33,004 nucleotides of DNA. It comes from Microvirga tunisiensis (GTDB lineage: Bacteria; Pseudomonadota; Alphaproteobacteria; Rhizobiales; Beijerinckiaceae). This document shows positions 17,320 through 26,239 of the stretch, in pieces. The DNA lies in NCBI RefSeq assembly GCF_009296175.1, contig NZ_VOSK01000050.1, positions 1-33,004 on the forward strand, read 5' to 3'. The position numbers and the translations under genes were made by a program. How positions within the stretch are numbered: the first letter of the stretch is position 1; each line of letters opens with the position of its first letter. The notes beneath the pieces were generated by a model that was not told where the DNA came from, did not search any database, and saw only the letters and a list, made by a program, of their open reading frames with translations.

Positions 17320-18018
17320 AGCATCGAGCCCACACGCGAGACGCGCTTTTGATCCGCACCCGATGCACCCCATTCAGGCGGCGCATCGGTCGGCGGGGAA
17401 ATCGAGAAACCTTTTTCAATCACGCTTCGCTAGATTCGCGGCCAGCCGGCTTAGCTGTTCTCATGTCGAGCGGGATGCGGATATCTGGCGCTCGGAAGCC
17501 TTTGCTGATCTTTTGCGTGTGATGCCGCGCGATCTCGGGTGAAATACTGGAGATGAGCAAGACATTGCTTGGACCCGGAAGCCGGCCATGTGTCCAGCTT
17601 GACCATGCGGCGCCTTTTATTGAGCTAAATCCCACTTCATCGGTTGAGTTGGCAGGCATGGGCTCATTTCTCCCACCGGGGGGTTAACCTGCCCGCCCGT
17701 AAAGCTGAATTATCTTATATCCAAAGCTGAAGCCTCAAGCCTTCGATCTTGTTGGAGCTTTGCTTCGACCGGTGCACTCCGTGCTTCGCTGTCACTATTC
17801 CATCAGGTATTAAGAGTAAGCATAAAATATTACTTGAATCAAAATCTATGTTATTTGCGATAGGTATGGTGTAAATTGCATAAAGTATGCACGAATAGGG
17901 CCAAGCATAAGTAATTTACTGAGATATACATTATTTTTAGCAAGCTTTTAACTTATGCTCGCCACAAATTATGACCCTACTCCTCCGTCCCGCCGGACCA
18001 ATTCAGAGGAGACATGTC
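17320..18018. other. Long noncoding, AT-rich upstream region of the peroxidase gene
   Basis: No gene is supported. The first half has ordinary composition; a 79-codon frame on the minus strand (17420-17659) lacks convincing features. From about 17690 to 17970 the DNA is clearly AT-rich relative to its surroundings and contains several GCATA-type repeats, listed separately. This is the probable control region for the large secreted peroxidase gene, possibly of foreign origin. Confidence 0.6.
17818..17959. promoter_or_regulatory. Cluster of AAGCATAA / GCATA motifs upstream of the peroxidase gene
   Basis: AAGCATAA opens two imperfect 17-18-base direct repeats at 17818-17835 and 17903-17920, both ending TTACT. 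A perfect small palindrome GCATA-AAG-TATGC lies between them (17878-17890). AGCATAAGT at 17904-17912 pairs perfectly with ACTTATGCT at 17951-17959. Four related motifs in 142 bases of AT-rich DNA suggest binding sites of one regulator, or the end of an AT-rich acquired segment. Confidence 0.4.
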
Positions 18019-21000
18019 ATGTTGCTCATTCGGTCCGATCTCGACTTCATTCTCTCGCAGATTCTCCAGAGCGAGACGCACACGCCGATCGCTGATCCGT
18101 CCCTGCCGTTCGGACTTCGAACCGTCGACGGCACCGGCAACAGCATGGTGTCGGGCCAATACGGCTACGGCGCTGCAGATCATGTTTTTCCTCGCCTGAC
18201 CGATCCTGAATTCCGCGCGGCCGAGAGCGGGACGACCTACGAACAGGTTCTGAACGATTCGACCGTGACGGATCCGCAGCCGCGCATCATCAGCAACCTG
18301 ATCGTGGATCAGAACGGGGAAATCAATCCCGCTGCACGCGCGGCCGACGGGAACGGAGGCGGTCTGATCGTGAACGTGGCGCCCGATGCCGATGCTGCGC
18401 CGTTCAATCAATGGTTCACCCTGTTCGGCCAGTTCTTCGATCATGGGCTCGATCTCGTCAACAAGGGCAAGAACGGATCGGTGATCATTCCGTTGCAGCC
18501 GGACGATCCGCTCTACGTGGCCGGCAGCCATGAAAACTTCATGGTGCTGACACGGGCGACCAACCAGCCGGGGCCTGATGGAATCGTCGGAACGGACGAC
18601 GACATCCACGAGCACATGAATCAGACGACGCCGTTCATCGACCAGAACCAGACCTACACGTCACATCCTTCGCATCAGGTGTTCCTGCGCGAATACGCGC
18701 TCGATGCCGGCGGCAAGCCCGTCGCCACCGGGGCCCTGCTCGATCATGCCGGCGGCGGCCTCCCGACCTGGGGCGATATCAAGGCCCAGGCCAGAACCAT
18801 GCTCGGCATCATGCTCACCGACGAGGACGTGACCAACATCCCGTTGCTCGCGACGGACGAGTATGGCCAGTTCATTCGCGGCCCGAACGGCTTCGCTCAG
18901 CTTGTCCTGCCGGGTCCGGACGGACTTGCAGGCACGGATGACGATGGTCTCGTCGACGGCAATCCATCGGCTCCCGCAAGCACGACTGGCGCCGCTCATA
19001 CGGGCCACGCCTTTCTCGATGACATCGCGCACGATGCCGTCCCGACCGGCAAGGTTGCCGATGGCGATATCGAGGTCAGTCTCGCAAATCTCGACGGATC
19101 GGATACGAGCGGCAATTACGACAACGAGCTTCTCGATGCGCATTTCATCACGGGTGACGGGCGCGGCAACGAGGATATCGGCCTGACGGCGGTCCATCAC
19201 GTCTTTCACGCCGAGCACAACCGGCTTCTCGATCAAATGAAGGATCTGATCCGCGCCGAAATTCCCGCCGATCCCGATTTCGTGCGCCAGTGGCTGCGTC
19301 CGGGAGCGGATCTGGCCGACGGTATTCAGGCACGCGAATGGAACGGCGAGAGGCTGTTCCAGGCCGCGCGCTTCGGCGCCGAGATGCAGTATCAGCACCT
19401 GGTGTTCGAGAATTTCGCGCGGCGCATCCAGCCCAATATCGACGCGTTCGAAGCATACGACGTCACCATCGATCCTGCCATCACGGCGGAGTTCGCGCAC
19501 ACGGTCTATCGCTTCGGGCATTCCCTGCTGCGGGAGACCGTCGACCGCATCGATGCGGACGGCAACCTCGTGGATGCGGATCCCACCACGGTGGGCGACC
19601 AGCAATTGAGCCTTGTGAGCGCATTCCTGAATCCAGTGGCCTATGCGCAGCGAGGGGTGTCCGGCGCAGCGGCGGCGGAAATCGTCCGCGGCGCGACCCA
19701 TCAGGCCGGCAACGAAATCGATGAATTCGTGACCGGTGCCCTGCGCAATAACGTCCTTGGATTGCCGCTCGATCTCGCCGCCCTCAATCTCGCGCGCGGG
19801 CGAGACACGGGCGTTCCCCCTCTCAACAAGGTGCGCGAGCAATTCTTCGACGGAACCGGAGACGCCGATCTCAAGCCTTATGAAAACTGGGCGGAGTTCG
19901 GCGGCAACATCCGTCATCCCGAGTCGCTGATCAACTTCATCGCGGCCTACGGCATTCATCCTCTCCTCGACGCGGCCACGATGACAGCGGAGAAGCGTGC
20001 CGCCGCCACCGCGATCGTCGAGGGGCGCGACGACGACCCGGACACGCCGGAGAACGAGAGCGCCGCTCCGGACACCGACTTCCTGAATGGCACCGGAGAC
20101 TTCGCAGCACGCGAGACCGGCCTCGACGACATCGACCTGTGGATCGGCGGTCTGGCCGAGAAACCTCTGGCATCCGGCGGCCTTCTCGGTTCGACGTTCA
20201 ACTTCGTCTTCGAGACGCAGATGGAGAGCCTGCAGAGCGGGGACCGCTTCTATTACCTGTCGCGCTTGGAAGGCACCAACTTCCTGACGCAGCTCGAAGG
20301 AACGTCCTTTTCCGAACTGGTGATGCGAAACACCGGCGCGAAGCATCTTCCCTTCGATGTGTTCTCGGTGCCCGCCGACACGATCGAGGCCGGTGATCCA
20401 TCGACCGATCCAGCGGGCGGTTCAGGCAAGGTCGTCCGAAGCGCCGGTTGGGTGTCCTATGACGGCACGGCCCATGTGGTCATGGGCGGAACCGAGCGGG
20501 ACGACCAGATCCGATCCGGTGCCGGGGATGACACGCTCTGGGGCGACGGCGGCGATGATGTGCTCGTCTCAGGTGTCGGGGACGACGCGCTCATCGGCGG
20601 CGATGGCGACGACCGGATGTCGGGCGAGGACGGCGACGATTTCTTGAGGGGTGCGGGCGGCAACGACAGCATGGAAGGAGGGCGTGGAGCCGACCTGCTC
20701 GTCGGCCTCGAGGGACGGGATCACGTCCGGGCCGGTGACGGCGACGACGAGGTCTTCGGAGGTCTCGACAACGACCGGATCGACGGCGACAGCGGCGACG
20801 ACGACCTGCTCGGAAACGAAGGCGACGACTGGATCAAGGGTGGTGAAGGTAACGATCATCTGGTCGGCGACAACGGCAACCCCTTCGGCGCACCGCTTGC
20901 GGATACCGACACGGCCGCCTTCTCCGGCCGCTTGTGCAACTACACGATCACGCACAATGCCGACGGCACGTTGACCGTCACCGACAAGGTGGGGAAGAAC

Positions 21001-21270
21001 GGGACCGATACGCTCCTGAACATCGAGAGACTGCAGTTCTCCGACCGGTCGATTCTCGTCGATGGTGGATTGAGTTTGAGGGAGCCGTCGACCGCAAATT
21101 CCGCAACGCACGACCCCGCGGCCGATTTTGCAGAGGTCGGCGATGCGTCGACGGATGCGCAGCCGATTGCAGGCGCGGCGAGCGGTAAAGCCCTTGTTTC
21201 GGATCCATTGCACTCGAACCCCAGCCCGCACCCACTGTCGTTCGGGCAGGGCGATGTCATTCTGGCCTGA
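18019..21270 (+). CDS. Secreted animal-type heme peroxidase with RTX calcium-binding repeats
   Basis: A 1083-residue protein. I start it at ATG 18019 because GAGGAGA lies about 7 bases upstream; a start at 17971 lacks such a site. Residues about 30-780 form an animal-type (myeloperoxidase-like) heme peroxidase domain. The distal motif FGQFFDHGLDL has Gln138 and His142, and the proximal heme ligand is His501 in YRFGHSLL. Residues 397-402 read HAEHNR where mammalian enzymes have REHNR, so the usual catalytic Arg is not at that place. Residues 823-956 are nine-residue RTX repeats (GAGDDTLWG, GGDGDDRMS, GNEGDDWIK). A C-terminal beta region with TLLNIERLQFSD follows. There is no N-terminal signal peptide. 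Together this implies Ca2+-dependent folding and type I secretion; no exporter genes are in the window. Confidence 0.92.
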   Translation: MLLIRSDLDFILSQILQSETHTPIADPSLPFGLRTVDGTGNSMVSGQYGYGAADHVFPRLTDPEFRAAESGTTYEQVLNDSTVTDPQPRIISNLIVDQNGEINPAARAADGNGGGLIVNVAPDADAAPFNQWFTLFGQFFDHGLDLVNKGKNGSVIIPLQPDDPLYVAGSHENFMVLTRATNQPGPDGIVGTDDDIHEHMNQTTPFIDQNQTYTSHPSHQVFLREYALDAGGKPVATGALLDHAGGGLPTWGDIKAQARTMLGIMLTDEDVTNIPLLATDEYGQFIRGPNGFAQLVLPGPDGLAGTDDDGLVDGNPSAPASTTGAAHTGHAFLDDIAHDAVPTGKVADGDIEVSLANLDGSDTSGNYDNELLDAHFITGDGRGNEDIGLTAVHHVFHAEHNRLLDQMKDLIRAEIPADPDFVRQWLRPGADLADGIQAREWNGERLFQAARFGAEMQYQHLVFENFARRIQPNIDAFEAYDVTIDPAITAEFAHTVYRFGHSLLRETVDRIDADGNLVDADPTTVGDQQLSLVSAFLNPVAYAQRGVSGAAAAEIVRGATHQAGNEIDEFVTGALRNNVLGLPLDLAALNLARGRDTGVPPLNKVREQFFDGTGDADLKPYENWAEFGGNIRHPESLINFIAAYGIHPLLDAATMTAEKRAAATAIVEGRDDDPDTPENESAAPDTDFLNGTGDFAARETGLDDIDLWIGGLAEKPLASGGLLGSTFNFVFETQMESLQSGDRFYYLSRLEGTNFLTQLEGTSFSELVMRNTGAKHLPFDVFSVPADTIEAGDPSTDPAGGSGKVVRSAGWVSYDGTAHVVMGGTERDDQIRSGAGDDTLWGDGGDDVLVSGVGDDALIGGDGDDRMSGEDGDDFLRGAGGNDSMEGGRGADLLVGLEGRDHVRAGDGDDEVFGGLDNDRIDGDSGDDDLLGNEGDDWIKGGEGNDHLVGDNGNPFGAPLADTDTAAFSGRLCNYTITHNADGTLTVTDKVGKNGTDTLLNIERLQFSDRSILVDGGLSLREPSTANSATHDPAADFAEVGDASTDAQPIAGAASGKALVSDPLHSNPSPHPLSFGQGDVILA
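20485..20890 (+). other. RTX (hemolysin-type calcium-binding) repeat region
   Basis: This part of the peroxidase gene encodes about 14 tandem nonapeptides of the GGxGxDxUx type. They bind Ca2+ outside the cell as a parallel beta roll and mark type I secretion substrates. The DNA repeats are degenerate and protein-level only, not a CRISPR or satellite. Confidence 0.9.
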
Positions 21271-21355
21271 TCGGAATCTCTGGCGTTGCGGAAGGATAGC
21301 GCCGGAACTGACGTTACGCCGATAGGAGGGGTTCCACTTTGCTCCAACCCTCTTC

Positions 21356-21446
21356 CGTCATCACCGGCCTTGTGCCGGTGATCCCGAAGGGAAAGGTGCT
21401 GCTCTTCATACAATCGAGATGGCCGGCACAAGGCCGGCCATGACGG
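21356..21446. repeat. REP-like pair, copy 4
   Basis: The left hairpin CGTCATCACCGGCC...GCCGGTGATCCC (21356-21386) and the right hairpin GATGGCCGGCACAAGGCCGGC followed by CATGACGG (21418-21446) share the orientation of copy 3. It lies 86 bp after the peroxidase stop and may protect or end that transcript. Confidence 0.78.
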
Positions 21447-21550
21447 TGCGGTCGTCATGCCGACAGCCGCAGGCGGAACCGAGGTTTCCGATCTCGGAGC
21501 AGATGCGGCACGGGAAGGCGGAGCGACGATTCAATGAAAAGAGAACGGTT

Positions 21551-21739
21551 CTAGCCCAGCACGGCTTCCTTGCGCAGGAACGCGGGAAGGTCGGAGATCT
21601 TGGGGCGGCTCTGCTGCAGCTTGGCGGCCCGAACGGCTGCGGCGAGGGCGGGCAAGGCGACGGCCTTGAAAGCCGGGATGGAGCGGGCAGCGTTCTGTTC
21701 GCCCGGTCGGATATCGCGGTCTGGAGCGTGCTGGGTCAT
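21551..21739 (-). CDS. Small protein of unknown function
   Basis: A 62-residue frame. Its ATG at 21739 is preceded by GAGAGGA at a good distance. It is hydrophilic at the N-terminus (MTQHAPDRDIRPGEQNAARS), then has an Ala/Leu-rich helix (KAVALPALAAAVRAAKLQQS) and a basic/acidic end (LPAFLRKEAVLG). It has no membrane segment. I do not recognise it, and only the ribosome-binding site, codon use and lack of a competing frame support it. Confidence 0.5.
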   Translation of the reverse strand: MTQHAPDRDIRPGEQNAARSIPAFKAVALPALAAAVRAAKLQQSRPKISDLPAFLRKEAVLG

Positions 21740-21870
21740 GAATCCTCTCTGAAAATCAGGCTGTCATTGCAACCTGCCCTTATGATCCGGCTGCCTGTGA
21801 CTGCTTTGGGGCAGACCTGTGATCTTGTGCTGGCTTGGCTGCAAACGAACCACTCAAGGTGAACCAATGC

Positions 21871-22341
21871 TTAACGCTGCAACATTCCCGCCGAGGCTGC
21901 GGTCGGTTGTTCAGCATTCTTGGTGGACCAAGCTGTGAGGCTCGGGCGCAGAGCCAGGATCGAGACCAGGACAAGGGCGCCGATCATGCCCCCGTGCTCG
22001 CCCGCCGTATGAAGCGCGGTGATCGCCCGTTCGCCCTCGAGGCGCCAGAAGGCGTGGACGATCAGGATCGTGAGGAAGGTGAACACTCCGAGTGCTCCGG
22101 CGCCGAGCCAGGTCCAGCGCTTCGCGACGATGAGGGCGGACCCGGTCAGCTGGACAAAGATTGTAAGGCTGTTGAACAGCCAAGCCGGCTCCAGGCCGAA
22201 CTGACGCATCTCCGCCACGCCGCCCGGGAAATCGAGCAGCTTGATCAGCCCGCTGGCCCAGAACGGGAAGGTGAGCAGAATCCGGGCGACGATTTCCGTT
22301 CCCCGGCTCGAGAGCAATGCGTCGATCCAGCGTGGCGTCAT
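21871..22341 (-). CDS. DoxX family membrane protein
   Basis: A 156-residue inner-membrane protein with four hydrophobic segments: about residues 16-36 with the DoxX signature RILLTFPFWASGLIKL, then LFNSLTIFVQLTGSALIV, LGVFTFLTILIVHAF and GMIGALVLVSILAL. DoxX-type proteins are linked to quinone or thiosulfate redox chemistry in some organisms, but most are of unknown role. A GAGGGGTAG sequence precedes the ATG at 22341. It lies 55 bp after the patatin-like gene in the same direction, so the two, with the MarR gene further upstream, may form a leftward transcript. Confidence 0.85.
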   Translation of the reverse strand: MTPRWIDALLSSRGTEIVARILLTFPFWASGLIKLLDFPGGVAEMRQFGLEPAWLFNSLTIFVQLTGSALIVAKRWTWLGAGALGVFTFLTILIVHAFWRLEGERAITALHTAGEHGGMIGALVLVSILALRPSLTAWSTKNAEQPTAASAGMLQR

Positions 22342-22396
22342 GGCGGCTACCCCTCGTTGACGTTAGGACAGGGATGCCTTCTAGGGCCAAGCTTTC

Positions 22397-23243
22397 TTAC
22401 AAGCTGTGCGCACCCGCACATTTTGCGAAAGCCTCGCCATCCTTCATTCCCATCTCGTAGGCTTTGCGGATGCCGGCCGGATTGGTGATGTCGAATTGCC
22501 CGATGGGAACGGGCTCGGATGGCTGGATGTAGGTGCGGCCCTTCACGTCCGGAAACGCGCGATAGAGGCGCGAGAGAATAACCAGGGTTTTGCCGCCCTG
22601 CTCCTCGATCGGGAGGAGAGGCTCCGTCGGCACGTTGTCGACGAGCCCGCCGTCGAGCGCCACCATGCCACCGATGAGGCCGACCGGCATGAAGGGCGGC
22701 ACGCTGGCGCTCGCCATCAGGGCAGCCGACAATTCCGCGGGCGAGGCCAGATCCTGCACCCGGATGAATTCCGGACGAAACCCGAGGGCGCGCCCGCCGC
22801 GCGGATGAACCGGAGAGCGCCATTTCTTCTCGATCTGATATGTCGCAAGGCCCAGCGGAACGGCGAGCGAGAGGGGCAGGCGACGCGGCTTGCGGGCCAG
22901 TCCGATCAGGATGCTCGGACCCTGCTTCAGGCGCTCCAGGGCATTCTCGTCGATGATCGCTGCGATCAGACTGCGATACATAAGCGAGACCGGCCAGGGC
23001 GAGCCTTCGCTGCGCCAAGCGCGCCACTCGAAATTGCGTCGCCCGAGGCTGCAGCCTTCCGCCACCATCTCGTTGACGCGTCGTCCAAGCCCAAGGAGGC
23101 TGTAGCAGGCGGACCAGGCGCCCGCGCTCACGCCGACGACCATGGCGGGGCTGCAGGCCGAGCAGCGGGGCCGCGGCTTCCCAGAAGCCGCCCTGCCAAT
23201 AGCAGCGGTTGCCGCCGCCCGCGAAAGCGACTGCGTCGAACAT
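22397..23243 (-). pseudogene. Patatin-like phospholipase, 1-bp frameshift near the active site
   Basis: With one base removed this is a 281-residue patatin-like lipid acyl hydrolase using a Ser-Asp dyad. The N-terminus in one frame reads MFDAVAFAGGGNRCYWQGGF, giving the GGG oxyanion motif. After a run of four bases at 23147-23150 (C on the coding strand), where three would keep frame, the other frame continues with MVVGVSAGAW, the GxSxG nucleophile elbow, and further on DGGLVDNVPTEPL with the catalytic Asp. As written the first frame leads into Arg-rich nonsense. The downstream frame alone, from the ATG at 23143, would give 248 residues without the oxyanion loop. It starts 8 bp after the MarR stop, so the two are probably one operon. 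Confidence 0.82.
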
Positions 23244-23251
23244 CGATGGTT

Positions 23252-23734
23252 CTATCGCTGCTTGGGGGAAGGAGCGTCTTCCTCGGCCCGCGCCCGATCC
23301 CGCCAGGCCAGAACGATGCGCTCCAGATCGGCCAGATCCTGAGCCGGGAGGGTTCCGAGCGTGCGCATGACATAGGCACGCTGCGCGGCGATTCCGCGGT
23401 TGGCCAGATCGCGACCCTTCGAGGTCAGGTACAAGGCATTGGAGCGCCGGTCCCCGGGGATCGAACGCCGCTCGACGAGCTCGGCTTCGACCATGCGGTC
23501 GAGAAGCCCCGAGACATTGCCCTTGGTCACGTAAAGGCGCCCCGCCAGTTCCTGCTGGCTCATGCCCTCGCACTCCGTGAGGGTGGAGAGCAGATCGAAC
23601 TGCGGAATCGACAGGCCCAACTCTTTCAATTCCGCAGCGACCGCGTTGGTCGCCCGGCGGTTCAACCGGATGAAGCGGAACCAGATCCGCAGAGGATCGG
23701 CGGTCTCGACGGGAGCAGGGGCGGGTGACGGCAT
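23252..23734 (-). CDS. MarR family transcriptional regulator
   Basis: A 160-residue winged-helix regulator. A helical N-terminus (LRIWFRFIRLNRRATNAVAA) is followed by the DNA-binding part: LSIPQFDLLSTL, EGMSQQELAGRLYVTKGNVSGLL with the recognition helix, DRMVEAELVERRSIPGDRR and the wing. The ATG at 23734 is used; an in-frame TTG one codon upstream is an alternative. AGGAG lies 10-13 bases before these starts. It immediately precedes the patatin-like gene in the same direction and probably controls it, perhaps with the DoxX gene. A dyad 28 bp upstream is a likely autoregulatory operator. Confidence 0.92.
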   Translation of the reverse strand: MPSPAPAPVETADPLRIWFRFIRLNRRATNAVAAELKELGLSIPQFDLLSTLTECEGMSQQELAGRLYVTKGNVSGLLDRMVEAELVERRSIPGDRRSNALYLTSKGRDLANRGIAAQRAYVMRTLGTLPAQDLADLERIVLAWRDRARAEEDAPSPKQR

Positions 23735-23761
23735 CAAAGGCTTGAGGCTCCTGATAGAGAC

Positions 23762-23783
23762 AATAGTTTATATTGAAACCATT
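23762..23783. promoter_or_regulatory. Candidate MarR operator
   Basis: AATAGTTT (23762-23769) and AAACCATT (23776-23783) are inverted arms matching at 7 of 8 bases around ATATTG. The dyad lies 28 bp from the MarR start and 149 bp from the divergent DUF898 start. Its size and AT-rich arms are typical of MarR-type sites. A nested CAATA...TATTG dyad (23761-23775) overlaps it. Confidence 0.5.
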
Positions 23784-23931
23784 CCATCCGTCACCCCTCT
23801 CGGAAAGGGGTAGCGGGTGTTTACCAAGAAATTGCATTGGATCCCTGAACGCAGGGCAGCCGGCCGCGCGATATGTTCTATTGTTGACCTTCCGTGGTAA
23901 GGATGGGGCACTATGCCGCTGAAGGTTTGAA

Positions 23932-25151
23932 ATGACCGCCTCTCTCCATGCCGACGGAACGCTTCCCGCATCGCAAAGCTCACCCATGTCCTTCTCAGGA
24001 CCGGGCCGAGAATTCCTGAGGCTTCTGATCACTGGAAGTCTTTTCCAGATTCCGACATTCGGGTTTTATCGCTTCTGGCTGATCACCAAGTTGCGTCGCC
24101 ACCTGTGGGCCAATACTCAGATCGAGGGTGAGGCGTTCGAGTATACCGCACGGCCAAGGAACTGCTCATTGGTTTCCTCGTCGCTCTGGCTGTTCTGGTG
24201 CCGCTCTATGTTGCGTACGCCATTCTCGGCGTCATTCTCGAGGAGCAATATGCGTTCGCCAGCGTGCCGCTCGTCGTCATCATGTACGTGCTTGCTCATT
24301 TCGGCAGTTATCGCGCCCGCAAGTACCGCGCGAGCCGGACGGTGTTTCGAGGCATACGGTTCTGGATGAAGGGATCGGGCTGGCCCTATGCCTTCAGGGC
24401 CGTCCTGTGGGATCTCTCAACGGTTCTCACCCTCGGTCTCGCGCTGCCATGGGCGATGGCCTCGCTCGAACGCTACAGAATGCGCAACACATACTTCGGC
24501 AGCGTCCAGGGCGATTTTGGCGGGACGGGTTGGTCTCTTTTCAAGCGCGGTTGGTGGGTCTGGGCGCTTGGCCTCATCGGCCTGGTCTGCTTCGCGTTGC
24601 TTGCCTTTGTCCTCAGCAAACTTTCAGTCGGAAGAGGCGAGAGGGCGTTGCAGGTCATTCCCTTCCTGCTGATCCTGATCGGCTTGGTCCTCGTGCCCCT
24701 AGCCATGGCGATCTTCACCCGCTGGCATATCGACGGCTTGCGCTTCGGCGATGTCACTGTGGCAAGCGGCTTCCGAGCCGGCACCTTTTACGGCTTGTTC
24801 TTCAAGCTGATCTTCTCATCTCTCGGCTTCCTGGTGGCCTTCGGCCTCGTGGCCGGATTGCTGGGCTTTCTGTTCGCCACTGCCTTCAATGGGGTGATGA
24901 CGGCAGCTGAGGGCTTTTCCTGGGCTTCGGTGAGCGCCGGCGTTTTGGTAGCCATCGGCTATCTCATCGCCTTGCTCGGCCTCGGCGTCCTCCAGCGCTA
25001 TTTCCTCGGGCGGGGCCTGTGGGCTGCTATCGTGACTTCAACGGCGATCACCAATCTGCAGTCGATCGATGCGGCAGTGGCGGCTGGCGAACCGGCCGGC
25101 GTTCTGGGAGAAGGACTGGCCGACGCTCTCGATTTCAATGTCGGCATATGA
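23932..25151 (+). pseudogene. DUF898 (YjgN-type) membrane protein, 1-bp frameshift
   Basis: With one base restored this is a 406-residue polytopic membrane protein of the DUF898/YjgN family, whose function is unknown. GAAGG precedes the ATG at 23932. The first frame gives PGREFLRLLITGSLFQIPTF and a basic segment KLRRHLWANT, then loses frame at ACCGCACG (about 24145-24152), where ACCGGCACG would keep it and give AKELLIGFLVALAVLV. The rest is open in the other frame from before 24198 to the stop at 25151 and contains about seven membrane segments and repeated WPYAFRAVLWDL / RWHIDGLRFGD-type blocks. The last codons overlap the M48 gene region (ATGA at 25148), so the operon would be translationally coupled. 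Confidence 0.85.
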
Positions 25152-25159
25152 GGTCGGTC

Positions 25160-26239
25160 ATGGCGGATGCGGTGTTCTATGACGGCGAAAGCGCCCGCCG
25201 AAGAACGGTCTCCCTGAACGTTGCCGCGTCCGCCATCGACATTCACGAGGGCCGCGAGTGGATCGCCTCCTGGGCTGTCGCGGAGGTGAGACAGCGGGAA
25301 GCGCCCAATGGCGTCCTGCGGCTCACGCGCAGCGGCGCATGCTCCCTTGCACGACTTGATGTCACCGATGCGGAGCTCCAAGCAGCCATCCGCCTGAGTT
25401 GTCGGCATCTCGATGACTCCGATCGGCGCGAACGGACAGGGCGGATCCTGTTCTGGTCTGCTGCGGCGACCGTGTCGATTCTTCTCTGCGTCTTCCTGCT
25501 GCTTCCCATCCTGGCCGAGCGGCTGACGCCACTCATTCCATTCTCCTACGAGCGCCGGCTCGGCACGGCCGTCGACAACCAGGTGAGGACGATCTTCAGC
25601 GGGAAGATCTGTGAGGAGCCTCGCGGCCTCTCGGCATTGAAGGTGCTCACGGCGCGCCTGCAGAAAGCGCAAAATCCGCAGGTGGATGTCGATGTCGCGG
25701 TTCTGGAATCGAAGGTTCCGAACGCCATCGCTCTGCCGGGCGGGCGGATCTATCTGTTCAAGGCTCTTCTGGACAAGGCGGAATCCGTCGATGAGGTCGC
25801 CGGCGTGCTGGCCCATGAAATGGGTCATGTCGCTCATCGCGACGGGCTCCGCAAGATGATCCAGGCCGGCGGCACATCCTATTTTCTCGGATTGCTGCTG
25901 GGCGATGTGACGGGCGGAGGTGCCATCGTCCTGGTCAGCCGCTATCTCATCGACAGTGCCCATTCGCGCGAGGCGGAAGCGGCTGCGGATGATTTCGCCG
26001 GGCGGACCATGGCGGCTCTGGGGCGTCCGGCCTATGCGATGGCCCTGCTGCTCCAGCGGATCGAGGGCGATAGGACGACCGATGGGAACGATTTTGCGAT
26101 CCCGGCTTTTCTGTCCACCCACCCGGTCACCGACCAACGGCTGAAAGCTTTGGAAAAACAGGTGCTGCCCCACCAAGGCGAGCCGCTTCTTAGCCAAGAG
26201 GAGTGGCGCGCGCTCAAAGAGATTTGTAAGACGACCTGA
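25160..26239 (+). CDS. Membrane-anchored M48 family metalloprotease
   Basis: A 359-residue zinc protease. Residues 1-90 form a soluble N-terminal domain; residues about 96-119 form one membrane segment (ILFWSAAATVSILLCVFLLL). The protease domain has GGRIYLFKALLDKAE, the zinc motif HEMGH at residues 219-223, and SREAEAAADDFA with the third ligand Glu. I use ATG 25160 since GAGGTC lies about 7 bases before it; ATG 25148 overlaps the DUF898 stop and is the alternative. It is followed directly by the DUF1499 gene (TGATG overlap). DUF898 and M48 genes occur together in other bacteria, suggesting they act on the same envelope process (inference). Confidence 0.9.
   Translation: MADAVFYDGESARRRTVSLNVAASAIDIHEGREWIASWAVAEVRQREAPNGVLRLTRSGACSLARLDVTDAELQAAIRLSCRHLDDSDRRERTGRILFWSAAATVSILLCVFLLLPILAERLTPLIPFSYERRLGTAVDNQVRTIFSGKICEEPRGLSALKVLTARLQKAQNPQVDVDVAVLESKVPNAIALPGGRIYLFKALLDKAESVDEVAGVLAHEMGHVAHRDGLRKMIQAGGTSYFLGLLLGDVTGGGAIVLVSRYLIDSAHSREAEAAADDFAGRTMAALGRPAYAMALLLQRIEGDRTTDGNDFAIPAFLSTHPVTDQRLKALEKQVLPHQGEPLLSQEEWRALKEICKTT

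Noticed and set aside
17420..17659. A 79-codon minus-strand frame in the gap before the peroxidase
   Set aside because: The ribosome-binding site is poor, no motif is recognised and it lies in a composition transition; kept as noncoding.
18661..20346. A 561-codon open frame on the minus strand opposite the peroxidase
   Set aside because: It is a shadow of the GC-rich peroxidase gene; no ribosome-binding site, no domain, and its charge pattern follows the opposite strand's codons.
20485..20890. Repetitive sequence that could be mistaken for a CRISPR or satellite
   Set aside because: Repeats are nine-codon RTX units with degenerate bases, in frame in a protein; no uniform repeat or spacer lengths.
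22347..24032. A 561-codon minus-strand frame across DoxX, patatin and MarR genes
   Set aside because: It is a shadow frame; only a short part (MFDAVAF...) is real, belonging to the patatin gene before its frameshift.
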